From positions 124,001 through 188,000 of the forward strand of contig JAFEAL010000005.1 of assembly GCA_018266435.1 (NCBI GenBank): a DNA stretch of 64,000 bases. Reading direction: 5' to 3'. The position numbers were made by a program, and so were the translations under genes. The DNA is from Bacteroidota bacterium (GTDB taxonomy: Bacteria > Bacteroidota > Bacteroidia > Cytophagales > Cyclobacteriaceae). The notes beneath the pieces are model-generated. The model made no database searches and was not told the DNA's origin. It worked only from the letters and a program-made list of their open reading frames with translations. Positions 43,591 through 52,270 of the stretch are shown here, in pieces; the first letter of the stretch is position 1, and each line of letters starts with the position of its first letter.

Positions 43591-43624
43591 AAAGCCGGCT
43601 CCCAAAAGGTTCCGGCTTTTTTAA
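43591..43624 (+). terminator. Intrinsic terminator after ssrA
   Basis: An 8-bp stem AAAGCCGG/CCGGCTTT (43591-43598 and 43612-43619) with a 13-base loop, followed by T residues. A small hairpin GCCAAA/TTTGGC also lies at 43566-43581. Confidence 0.75.
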
Positions 43625-43667
43625 TATCTTCGTTTGAGACGATCGAATCAATCAACCCATCATTGCA

Positions 43668-45641
43668 ATGAATCAGATGATTACAAAAACGATATACGTA
43701 GCAGCCATTGTTGCAGGTTACATTTCCGCTTTTGCTCAGATTCCGACTAATAAATTTGAACCGGTCAGTTTTTCACAGGTAACCATTAGCGATGAGTTTT
43801 GGAAGCCGGCTATGCAAAAAGTAGCCACCACTACATTACAAGCCTGTATTTTTCAAACAGAAGTAAAAACTCCCAGGATCAAAAATTTTGAAAAAGTAGC
43901 CCGCAATCAGGGTGAGCAACACGAAGGTATTTTTTATGACGACTCCGATGTGTACAAAGCCTTGGAAGCCATTGCGTATTCCTTAAAAAATTATCCGGAT
44001 GCTGCGCTTAAAAAAAAAGCCGATGAGTGGATTGATAAAATTGCAGCCGCCCAATTACCCGATGGATACATCAATACGTGGTACACCTTGAAAGGACTGG
44101 ATCAACGTTGGACAGATATGAGCATGCACGAAGACTATAATGGCGGCCATTTGATTGAAGCAGCCGTAGCCTATTACCATGCTACCGGAAAAAGAAAACT
44201 GCTCGATGTGGCCATCAAGTTTGCCGATCATTTTAACGACAACTTTGGCCCCGGTAAAAAACATTGGGTAACCGGACATCAGGAATTAGAACTTGCCCTG
44301 GTGAAACTGTATAAAACCACCCAAAACAAAAAATACCTGGACCTCGCTCATTGGCTACTGGAGGAACGTGGACACAAACTAGCCAAAGGTTACACGTGGA
44401 CAGACTGGAAAGATACGGCCTATGCACAAGACGTTGTGCCGGTTCGCCTGCAAAAAGAAATTACCGGTCATGCTGTGCGAGCCATGTACCTCTATACCGG
44501 TGCGGCTGATGTAGCCGCCCTTACGGGAGACGAAGGGTACATGACCGCCATGAATAATGTGTGGGAAGATGTAGTCTATCGTAATATGTACATCACAGGT
44601 GGTATTGGTTCTTCGGGCAACAACGAAGGCTTTAGTACTGATTACGATTTGCCTAACGAGCAGGCTTATTGCGAAACATGTGCTTCGGTAGGCATGGTAT
44701 TTTGGAACCAACGCATGAATGTACTCACAGGCGACAGCAAGTTTATGGACGTGCTCGAACGAAGCTTGTACAATGCCGCCCGCGATGGACTGTCATTAAG
44801 CGGTGATCATTTTTTTTACGGCAATCCGTTGGCATCGAGTGGAAAACATCTCAGGCGCGAATGGTACGGCACCGCCTGCTGCCCCGCCAATATTTCACGA
44901 CTGGTGGCTTCATTGGGTGACTATGTATATGGTGTGAATAACACGGGCATTTGGATTAACCTGTTCATTGGGAGTAATACTACGTTGAATGTAGGAAAAC
45001 ACGAAGTGCCCCTGAGCCTGGAAACCAACTACCCGTGGGAGGGAAAAGTAAAAATGACCGTTCGACCAAAGTCAAAAACTAAATTTGTTATACACGTGCG
45101 CATTCCAGGCTGGGCACAAGGTCAAGCTGTGCCCGGAAATTTGTACGAGTTTGAAGATAAGACACGGCCACTCGTTACCATCACGGTCAATAATAAGCCC
45201 ATCGCCTATACAATGGAGAAAGGATATGCTCTGATTGACCGGGAGTGGGTCAGTGGCGATGAAGTGGTGCTGACCTTGCCCATGCAGGTAAAACGCGTAA
45301 AGGCACGGCCTGAATTGAAACAAGACGAAGACCGGGTGGCACTGCAGCGCGGCCCGCTTGTATATTGTATAGAAGGAGCTGATAACAACGGCAAAGCCTG
45401 GAACATAATCCTTCCTGAAAATACACCATTTACCACATCATTTAAAAAAGACTTGCTCGAAGGAGTAGAAACCATTCAATTTCAGGCACCAACAATTCAA
45501 ATAGGAAATGATGACCAATCAGTTACTACGGTAATTAAAACAGTTACAGCCATTCCATATTATTCCTGGTGCAACCGCGGACAAAATCAGATGCAAGTAT
45601 GGATTCCAAATAAGATCAAAGACATTAAAGTCAACTATTGA
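43668..45641 (+). CDS. GH127-type beta-L-arabinofuranosidase
   Basis: A 657-residue exported glycosidase (signal peptide about 1-23). It has the DUF1680/GH127 (alpha/alpha)6 barrel and the catalytic set of HypBA1-like enzymes: acid/base Glu320 (GNNEGF), and Zn ligands Glu336 and Cys338 (ETC), Cys404 and Cys405 (ACCPAN). C-terminal beta domains follow. Such enzymes release beta-L-arabinofuranose from plant glycoproteins or arabinans. The stop overlaps the next ATG by one base. No SusC/SusD or regulator is adjacent, so uptake and control are not visible here. Confidence 0.92.
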   Translation: MNQMITKTIYVAAIVAGYISAFAQIPTNKFEPVSFSQVTISDEFWKPAMQKVATTTLQACIFQTEVKTPRIKNFEKVARNQGEQHEGIFYDDSDVYKALEAIAYSLKNYPDAALKKKADEWIDKIAAAQLPDGYINTWYTLKGLDQRWTDMSMHEDYNGGHLIEAAVAYYHATGKRKLLDVAIKFADHFNDNFGPGKKHWVTGHQELELALVKLYKTTQNKKYLDLAHWLLEERGHKLAKGYTWTDWKDTAYAQDVVPVRLQKEITGHAVRAMYLYTGAADVAALTGDEGYMTAMNNVWEDVVYRNMYITGGIGSSGNNEGFSTDYDLPNEQAYCETCASVGMVFWNQRMNVLTGDSKFMDVLERSLYNAARDGLSLSGDHFFYGNPLASSGKHLRREWYGTACCPANISRLVASLGDYVYGVNNTGIWINLFIGSNTTLNVGKHEVPLSLETNYPWEGKVKMTVRPKSKTKFVIHVRIPGWAQGQAVPGNLYEFEDKTRPLVTITVNNKPIAYTMEKGYALIDREWVSGDEVVLTLPMQVKRVKARPELKQDEDRVALQRGPLVYCIEGADNNGKAWNIILPENTPFTTSFKKDLLEGVETIQFQAPTIQIGNDDQSVTTVIKTVTAIPYYSWCNRGQNQMQVWIPNKIKDIKVNY

Positions 45642-47992
45642 TGAAAATTACTTTTACCCTGATCATCCTGCTGGCTTTTGCAGGAAACTCCTTGGCTCAA
45701 GGGTACCTCATACAAAAGAATGACTCACGCATCGCGGTAAAACCTGCCGTGCCGATCAAAGCCTATAGTTTCGATTTAAAAAACGTGAAATTTCTGGATG
45801 GAAGCCCATTTAAAAATGCGATGGACAAAGATGCCGCATATCTTCTAAGCATTGACCCCAAAAGACTTCTTCATCGTTTTTATCTCAATGCCGGGCTACC
45901 CACGCAAGGCGATGTGTACGGAGGATGGGAGAGTGACGGGCTAAGCGGCCATACCCTCGGTCATTACCTTTCGGCTTGTGCAATGATGTATGCATCCACC
46001 GCCAATGACCAATTTAAAAGCCGTGTAAATGTAATTATTAATGAACTCGAAAAGTGCCAGACCGCCCGCCAAACAGGATACGTGGGAGCTATACCGAATG
46101 AAGATTCCATCTTTTGGAAAGTACAGCACGGCATCATTAAGACAGGAGGGTTTGATTTAAACGGTGGCTGGTCGCCCTGGTACACCGTGCATAAAGTGAT
46201 GGCCGGCTTGACCGATGCATACATTTTTGCTGATAATAAAAAAGCGCTCGCCATCGCAAAAAAGATGGCCGACTGGACGGAGAGTATTTTGAAAAATTTG
46301 AATGAAGAGCAACTTGAAAAAATGCTCAAGTGTGAATACGGAGGCATGGCCGATGTGCTCACTCACCTTTACGAAATCACGGGAAATAAAAAATACCTCA
46401 ACCTCTCGTATCAATTTCACGATCATTTTGTTTTAGGCGAACTGGCAAAAAAAATTGACCCCCTTCCCGGCAAACACTCCAATACCAACGTGCCTAAAGC
46501 TGTGGGCTGTGCCAGGCGTTATGAGTTGACCGGAAATGAAACCGACCGGACCATTAGCACATTCTTTTGGGAGACAGTAGTAACCCATCACACCTATGTG
46601 ATTGGTGGCAACAGCAACTACGAATATTGCGGCCCGGAAAATAAACTCAACGACCGGCTCAGTGATGCCACTTGCGAAACGTGCAATTCGTATAACATGC
46701 TCAAACTCACCCGCCATTTGTTTGCAGTTGCCCCATCGTCAAAACTGACCGATTATTATGAACGGGCATTGTACAATCATATCCTGGCTTCACAAAATCC
46801 ACAAACCGGTATGATGTGTTACTTCGTGCCCCTGCGCATGGGCGCGAAAAAAGAATTCAGCGATCCGTTCAATACGTTCACCTGCTGCGTGGGAAGTGGC
46901 ATGGAAAACCACTCAAAGTACACCGAAGAAATTTATTCCGAAGGAAGTGATGGAAGTTTGTATGTGAATTTGTTCATTCCGTCAGAAGTAAACTGGAAAC
47001 AGAAAAAAACAACAGTAACGATGAATACCTCCTTTCCTGAAAACGGCAAGGTGTCACTCACAGTCCAATCGAAGAATAAACAAGCATTTGCATTGCGAAT
47101 ACGAAAACCATTTTGGGTAAAAAATGAAATTAATTTTTTCGTAAACGAAAAACCGGTGCAAGTTAAAATTGACACCAGCGGATATTTTGAAATCAATCAG
47201 GTGTGGAGCAACGAAATTGTAACGTTTACTTTACCGATGGCTCTTCGCTCAGAGAGTATGCCCGATAATCCCAAACGCATAGCCTTGCTTTACGGCCCCG
47301 TAGTATTAGCCGGACAACTCGGAAAAGAAATGCCAGACCCGGTTTATGGAACAACCGTACTGTTGACTGACAACCATACTCTTTCTGATTGGACAAAGAA
47401 ACCAGGCTCAGAATTGATGTTTGAAACAAACGGAGTAGCCAGGCCGGCCGATGTAAAACTCATCCCATTTTATAATACGTTTGATCAGTACTATAATGTG
47501 TACTGGGATTTTTTTACACCAACAGACTGGGCCAATCGTCAGCAAGAATACGAAGCCGAGAAAAAGAGACAAAATGAAATAGAAAAACGTACGATTGATA
47601 TTTGCCGCATTGGCGAAATGCAGCCCGAACGTGATCACAATCTGAAGGCAAGCGAAAAATCATATGTGAGCGATGCATTTGGAAGAATGGGCAGAGAAGC
47701 CCGTGCCGGAAATTACTTTTCATTTGAAATGAAAGTTGATTCCACTGTTTCCAATAATTTATTGTGCACCTACATTGGTGATGATACCAACCGCGCATTT
47801 GACTTTTTGATTGATGACCGGCACATTGCCACACAAGAACTGAAAGGAGGGATTACCGGAAAATTTTTTGATGTAGAGTACCCCATTCCGGTTGAGTACA
47901 CAAAAGGAAAAACGAAAGTAACCGTGCGTGTTAATGCGCACACCACCCAAACAGCCGGACGGATTTTTGGGTGCCGAATGGTAAAGCGATAA
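45641..47992 (+). CDS. GH127/GH146-type beta-L-arabinofuranosidase
   Basis: A 783-residue exported enzyme (signal peptide about 1-19) with the DUF1680 barrel: RFYLNAGLPTQGDVYGGWES, SGHTLGHYLSACAMMYAST, Zn site Glu346 and Cys348 (ETC), Cys415 and Cys416 (TCCVGSG). A long C-terminal region (DUF4986-like and a last beta domain, about 540-783) is absent from the upstream paralogue; this longer architecture is also found in GH146. Start ATG 45641 (overlap TGATG with the gene before) rather than an in-frame TTG at 45638. The two enzymes probably act on the same arabinose-containing glycan. Confidence 0.9.
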   Translation: MKITFTLIILLAFAGNSLAQGYLIQKNDSRIAVKPAVPIKAYSFDLKNVKFLDGSPFKNAMDKDAAYLLSIDPKRLLHRFYLNAGLPTQGDVYGGWESDGLSGHTLGHYLSACAMMYASTANDQFKSRVNVIINELEKCQTARQTGYVGAIPNEDSIFWKVQHGIIKTGGFDLNGGWSPWYTVHKVMAGLTDAYIFADNKKALAIAKKMADWTESILKNLNEEQLEKMLKCEYGGMADVLTHLYEITGNKKYLNLSYQFHDHFVLGELAKKIDPLPGKHSNTNVPKAVGCARRYELTGNETDRTISTFFWETVVTHHTYVIGGNSNYEYCGPENKLNDRLSDATCETCNSYNMLKLTRHLFAVAPSSKLTDYYERALYNHILASQNPQTGMMCYFVPLRMGAKKEFSDPFNTFTCCVGSGMENHSKYTEEIYSEGSDGSLYVNLFIPSEVNWKQKKTTVTMNTSFPENGKVSLTVQSKNKQAFALRIRKPFWVKNEINFFVNEKPVQVKIDTSGYFEINQVWSNEIVTFTLPMALRSESMPDNPKRIALLYGPVVLAGQLGKEMPDPVYGTTVLLTDNHTLSDWTKKPGSELMFETNGVARPADVKLIPFYNTFDQYYNVYWDFFTPTDWANRQQEYEAEKKRQNEIEKRTIDICRIGEMQPERDHNLKASEKSYVSDAFGRMGREARAGNYFSFEMKVDSTVSNNLLCTYIGDDTNRAFDFLIDDRHIATQELKGGITGKFFDVEYPIPVEYTKGKTKVTVRVNAHTTQTAGRIFGCRMVKR

Positions 47993-48024
47993 AAGGGGTG
48001 AGGTAAATTAACCGAGTGGTTGCC

Positions 48025-48588
48025 TTACTCTTCTTCAAACCCGGATACTCCGCCCGATACGATAAACTTCATTGCCACCGTGCCGGGCACATCAAGCGGC
48101 TTCACATTTTCTTTGGGCACTACATAATGGTCGCCCGCTACAGCATACGACTGTGGAAAGTAAACCACTACCATGTCGTTCAGGCCTAACTCAGAAAGAT
48201 CAGGCTGTGTAATGAAGCCGATGCGGTGCAACCCGTTTTCTTTATTGATGGTAACCAATACCGGTCGATCAAATTTTTTCTTATCACCCACAAAAGCAGC
48301 CAGCAAATCTTTGATGGAAGAATAAATCAATTTTACCAAGGGAATGCGGCTGACCAAGTTATCAAACCATTCGCCCATTCTGCGAAAAGCAAAAATAGAA
48401 GAGAAATACCCAAAGATGGTGATGGCAGTTAAGATGATGATAAACCCCAACCCCGGATAAGGCAGGTCAATGCGGCTGTCTAGCCAAATAAAAGAAGTGT
48501 AAATAAAATAGGCTGTGGCAATCAACGGAACGATGAATATTGTGCCGCTGAAAAAATAACGGATGACCCGCTTTAGAAAATTTTTCAT
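48025..48588 (-). CDS. DUF502 membrane protein
   Basis: A 187-residue protein with two N-terminal transmembrane helices (about 9-30 and 42-64) then a cytosolic or periplasmic beta part (PVLVTINKENGLHRIGFITQP, MVVVYFPQSYAVAGDHYVVP). The pattern matches DUF502. Function unknown. Convergent with the GH127/GH146 gene. Confidence 0.9.
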   Translation of the reverse strand: MKNFLKRVIRYFFSGTIFIVPLIATAYFIYTSFIWLDSRIDLPYPGLGFIIILTAITIFGYFSSIFAFRRMGEWFDNLVSRIPLVKLIYSSIKDLLAAFVGDKKKFDRPVLVTINKENGLHRIGFITQPDLSELGLNDMVVVYFPQSYAVAGDHYVVPKENVKPLDVPGTVAMKFIVSGGVSGFEEE

Positions 48589-48628
48589 CTGGCAAAGTTA
48601 GGATAGAATTAGCGAATAACGACAGACA

Positions 48629-49522
48629 CTATTTTATTCTTTCGCTAACCCAAGCGATCAATTCGGCTGCAGAATCAAACCAGGTAATTTCTTTATCGCG
48701 CAAAAACCACGTGAGTTGGCGCTTGGCATACCTGCGCGAATTTCTTTTTAGCAAACGAATAGTCTCGGAGTAATCGTGCAGCCCATCGAGATGATCAAAA
48801 ATTTCACTGTACCCCACGGTTTGCAGTGCATTCGTATTCTTAAATGGATAAAGTTGACGGGCTTCTTCAAACAAGCCGGAGGTGATCATGGCATCCATTC
48901 TTGAATCAATCCGTTCATACAATCTTTCGCGAGCAATATTCAAACCAACTTTGACGATACTAAACGGATGCGCTGATTTTTTTTTTACCCGAAGTTCTTT
49001 CATAGGTCTGCCGGTTGTTTGCAGCAACTCAAGAGCCCGCATCAGCCGTTGCGGATTTTTCTGATCAACGGATAAAAAGAAATCAGGATCAGTTTTTTTT
49101 ACTTCTTCTTGCAGCCATTCAATTCCATTTGTCTCATAAGCAAGTTGAATTTTTTTACGTATGCCGTTATTAATTCTGGGTAAGTCATCAAATCCTTCCA
49201 GCACCGCTTGGATATATAATCCTGACCCGCCAACCATTACCGCAGTGTCATATTTTTTAAACAGTTTGTGAATCAAGTCTAATGCTTCGCGGCCAAACTG
49301 GCCGGCATCATACGTATCGTGAATGGATTTACTGTTGATGAAATGATGAGTGGCCCGGCTCAATTCTTGGGCAGAAGGTTTGGCTGTGCCCACATTCAAC
49401 TCCCTAAAAAATTGTCGCGAATCAGCTGAAATAATTTCGGTATGAAATTTTTCAGCAATAGAAACGGCAACAGCGGTTTTTCCTACGGCCGTTGGCCCCA
49501 CAATAACTAAAAGTCTTTTCAC
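48629..49522 (-). CDS. miaA: tRNA dimethylallyltransferase
   Basis: Adds the dimethylallyl group to A37 of UNN-reading tRNAs. A 297-residue enzyme with P-loop GPTAVGKT at 9-16, ISADSRQFFRELNVGTAKP, AVMVGGSGLYIQAVLEG, and the C-terminal swinging-domain residues RRYAKRQLTWFLRDKEITWF. Upstream of DUF502 on the same strand. Confidence 0.96.
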   Translation of the reverse strand: MKRLLVIVGPTAVGKTAVAVSIAEKFHTEIISADSRQFFRELNVGTAKPSAQELSRATHHFINSKSIHDTYDAGQFGREALDLIHKLFKKYDTAVMVGGSGLYIQAVLEGFDDLPRINNGIRKKIQLAYETNGIEWLQEEVKKTDPDFFLSVDQKNPQRLMRALELLQTTGRPMKELRVKKKSAHPFSIVKVGLNIARERLYERIDSRMDAMITSGLFEEARQLYPFKNTNALQTVGYSEIFDHLDGLHDYSETIRLLKRNSRRYAKRQLTWFLRDKEITWFDSAAELIAWVSERIK

Positions 49523-49566
49523 GAAGCAAAAATACAGGCATTGTACGATAGTCCATAGTTACTAAA

Positions 49567-49587
49567 TTTTGAATTTCGAATTTTGAA
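49567..49587 (+). repeat. Three 7-bp phased A/T repeats upstream of a small gene
   Basis: TTTTGAA, TTTCGAA and TTTTGAA in exact 7-base register lie in the gap between divergent miaA and the 90-residue hypothetical gene. Compare 2202, 4601 and 57783. Confidence 0.55.
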
Positions 49588-49628
49588 TCGGGCGTTAGCG
49601 TCTGTAACTTGCAATCCAAACCACTGTT

Positions 49629-49901
49629 ATGATTAAATATACTGCGCCTTTTTTAACAAAACTGGAAGACCTCATTGCCGAATCAGATTATATTCTCCGC
49701 TACGAAAAGGGAAATTTCAAAGCGGGCTATTGCATTTTAAAAGATCAAAAAATAGTCATTGTGAATAAATTTTTTACCCTGGAAGGGAAAATCAATGCAC
49801 TGCTCGAAATTTTACGCACCGTACCTTTAGATACAACCAGGTTTTCAGAGAAGAACATAAAGTTGTATGCGGAACTGACCAAAGCCGAAGTAAGCATTTA
49901 A
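49629..49901 (+). CDS. Conserved hypothetical protein
   Basis: A 90-residue protein (MIKYTAPFLTKLEDLIAESD, VRYEKGNFKAGYC-like strand, VIVNKFFTLEGKINALLEIL). It resembles a small Bacteroidota family commonly found next to the MBL-fold gene that follows. It looks soluble and mixed alpha/beta; no catalytic motif is seen. Stop-to-start gap to the next gene is seven bases. Confidence 0.7.
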   Translation: MIKYTAPFLTKLEDLIAESDYILRYEKGNFKAGYCILKDQKIVIVNKFFTLEGKINALLEILRTVPLDTTRFSEKNIKLYAELTKAEVSI

Positions 49902-49908
49902 AAAAAAA

Positions 49909-50670
49909 TTGAAAATCACTTTTCTTGGAACCGGCACTTCACAGGGCGTGCCCGTGATCGGGTGCACATGCGAAGTGTGCCGTTCGTTGGATTACCGCGA
50001 CAAACGCCTGCGTGTTTCAGTTCACCTGGAAATAGATGGTCTGAGTTTGGTGATTGATACGGGTCCCGATTTCAGACAACAAATGCTGCGCGAGCACATT
50101 TCTACATTAGACGCGGTGATACTCACCCACTCGCACAAAGACCACATTGCCGGTCTTGACGATGTGCGAGCTTTCAACTATTTACAAAAAAAAGAGATGC
50201 CGGTTTATGGCTCGCACGCTACACTTGAGCAAGTGAAGAATGAATTTCATTATGCGTTTACTGATGAAAAATACCCGGGTACTCCGCTCATCACTTTGCA
50301 CGAAATTGATGAACGTATTTTTTTGATTCAAAAAACAGAAATCATCCCGTTGCCGGTCATGCATTTACACATGCCGGTCATGGGCTTTCGCGTGGGCGAC
50401 TTCAGTTACATCACTGATGCCAATTATATTCCGGAAAAAACGCTAGCCAAACTGAAAGGAACCAGGCTACTGGTTTTAAACGCTCTTCAAAAGGAACCTC
50501 ATCTTTCTCATTTCACACTCGATCAGGCCATCCTCCAGGCCAAGTGCATCGGTGCAACACAAACCTATTTTACTCACATGAGTCATAAGATGGGGATGCA
50601 CCACTTCGTAGGCCGCGAGCTACCCGAAGGAATTGCTTTGGCTTACGATGGCCTGACCATAAATTTGTAA
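49909..50670 (+). CDS. MBL-fold metallo-hydrolase (PhnP/RNase Z branch)
   Basis: A 253-residue metallo-beta-lactamase-fold hydrolase from TTG 49909. N-terminal FLGTGTSQGVPVIGCTCEVC with a Cys-rich loop, metal motif LTHSHKDHIAGLDD, and later ITDANYIPEKTLAKL and FTHMSHKMG. The N-terminal CxCxxC recalls the PhnP zinc site, so a phosphodiesterase role is possible. Followed at once by the NFACT gene. Confidence 0.88.
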   Translation: MKITFLGTGTSQGVPVIGCTCEVCRSLDYRDKRLRVSVHLEIDGLSLVIDTGPDFRQQMLREHISTLDAVILTHSHKDHIAGLDDVRAFNYLQKKEMPVYGSHATLEQVKNEFHYAFTDEKYPGTPLITLHEIDERIFLIQKTEIIPLPVMHLHMPVMGFRVGDFSYITDANYIPEKTLAKLKGTRLLVLNALQKEPHLSHFTLDQAILQAKCIGATQTYFTHMSHKMGMHHFVGRELPEGIALAYDGLTINL

Positions 50671-50671
50671 G

Positions 50672-52231
50672 GTGCACAACAATTATTATTTTTTAAGGCA
50701 ATTGAGTGTTGCGCTCGAAAAAAAAATAATCGGGTTTACTGTTGTCTCCTGTTTCAGCCAATCAAAAGATGAGTTGGTCATTGAACTGAATAACTCACGC
50801 GAATCGTTTTTTATTAAAGCAAACCTGGCTTCCGGGTTTTCTTGCCTTTCGTTTTCAGAAAAATTTAGCCGAGCCAAAAAGAACAGCGTTGATCTATTTA
50901 CTGAAATCATCCTGAAAAAAATTATCAGGGTAAGACAATTTCAAAATGAGCGTGCCTTTGCCCTGGAACTGGAAAATAATTTTTCACTGGTCTTTAAAAT
51001 GTATGGAAGTCTATCAAATGTTTTATTAGTAAACGAGTACACCGTCATTCAAATTTTTAAAAATGATTTTCTTTCTGATTTTGAAACGGATGTGCACAGC
51101 CTGGATCGGTCTGTAGACTTTAGCCTGGAAAATTTTTTGAAGAATAAAGAATACCCGGAAAAAATTTATTTTACGTTTGGAAAAATAGTGTGGAGTTATT
51201 TATATGAAAAGCAGTTTCATCTGCTTGACATTGAGCCAAAATGGCAACTGATTCAACAAACCATTTCTTTGCTTGAAAACCCAATGCACTACCTGATTGA
51301 AGAGAATGGTGGTGTTACGTTTAGTTTGTTGCCTTTGCAGAATAGCCTGAAGATAAGCAGCAACCCCATTGCAGCCATTAATGAATTTTCACAACGGCTA
51401 ATGTATGCGCGTTTGTTTTATTCGGAAAAAAATGATCTGCTTCACGCATTGCAACTTAAACTGAAAAATGCTGAAAACTACCTGGTTAAATCACGCAAAA
51501 AAGAAGAAGAACTTTCTCGTGGTAGCCATTACCAACGTTGGGCCGATTTGATTATGGCCAATCTTCACTCGATAAAACACGGTACAGAAAAGATATCACT
51601 AATCGATTTTTATGATGGCTCACCGGTAGAGATTAAACTCAAGCGTGAATTAAATCCTCAGCAAAATGCCGGAGTATTTTATCGTAAAGCCAAGAACTGG
51701 CAAATAGAAATCAACAAAGTCAATGAGTCTATTCTCAAAAAGGAAGAGGAACTCCGTAAGTTAAAAGTAGTGAAGTCTGCAATCAGCCAATGTGCGGATT
51801 ATAAATTACTGAAAGAAAAAATTGCTGAGTTTAGATTGGAAAAAAGACAGACCGAAAAAACTAATTCATTACCGTACCGTGAGTATGAATGGAAAGGATA
51901 TAAAATTTGGGTAGGTAAAAATGCTCAGGCTAACGACTTACTTACGTTGAAGCATTCATACAAAGAAGATCTGTGGCTTCATGTGAAAGATGTGGCAGGT
52001 TCACACGTGTTGATTAAATACCAGCCCGGAAAAAAGTTTCCCAAAGATGTAATTGAGTATGCCGCAAGTATAGCAGCGCATTATTCCAAACGAAAGAATG
52101 AAACTCTTTGTCCGGTAGTCGTAACTCCGAAAAAATTTGTACGAAAACGAAAGGGTGATCCGGCCGGAACGGTAGTAGTTGAAAGGGAAGAGGTGATTTT
52201 AGTTGAACCAAAGCCGGAGGCTAGAGGTTAG
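50672..52231 (+). CDS. NFACT-family (RqcH/Tae2-like) protein
   Basis: A 519-residue protein from GTG 50672. NFACT-N-like N-terminus, long coiled coil about 290-400, and the NFACT-R domain at the end (YKIWVGKNAQANDLLTLKHS, DLWLHVKDVAGSHVLIKY, Lys-rich KFVRKRKGDP). Family members bind obstructed 50S subunits and add alanine tails in bacterial ribosome quality control. I did not find the DR catalytic pair with confidence in the N domain. Its gene is not near ssrA. Confidence 0.85.
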   Translation: MHNNYYFLRQLSVALEKKIIGFTVVSCFSQSKDELVIELNNSRESFFIKANLASGFSCLSFSEKFSRAKKNSVDLFTEIILKKIIRVRQFQNERAFALELENNFSLVFKMYGSLSNVLLVNEYTVIQIFKNDFLSDFETDVHSLDRSVDFSLENFLKNKEYPEKIYFTFGKIVWSYLYEKQFHLLDIEPKWQLIQQTISLLENPMHYLIEENGGVTFSLLPLQNSLKISSNPIAAINEFSQRLMYARLFYSEKNDLLHALQLKLKNAENYLVKSRKKEEELSRGSHYQRWADLIMANLHSIKHGTEKISLIDFYDGSPVEIKLKRELNPQQNAGVFYRKAKNWQIEINKVNESILKKEEELRKLKVVKSAISQCADYKLLKEKIAEFRLEKRQTEKTNSLPYREYEWKGYKIWVGKNAQANDLLTLKHSYKEDLWLHVKDVAGSHVLIKYQPGKKFPKDVIEYAASIAAHYSKRKNETLCPVVVTPKKFVRKRKGDPAGTVVVEREEVILVEPKPEARG

Positions 52232-52270
52232 AAAATGGAAGAGTGTTTTTTGCCCTCAACCCTCCAACGT

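Noticed and set aside
43540-48020. tmRNA-targeted genomic island carrying the GH127 pair
   Set aside because: The tmRNA 3' end is not repeated downstream of the pair and no integrase is present; kept only as a question in the findings.
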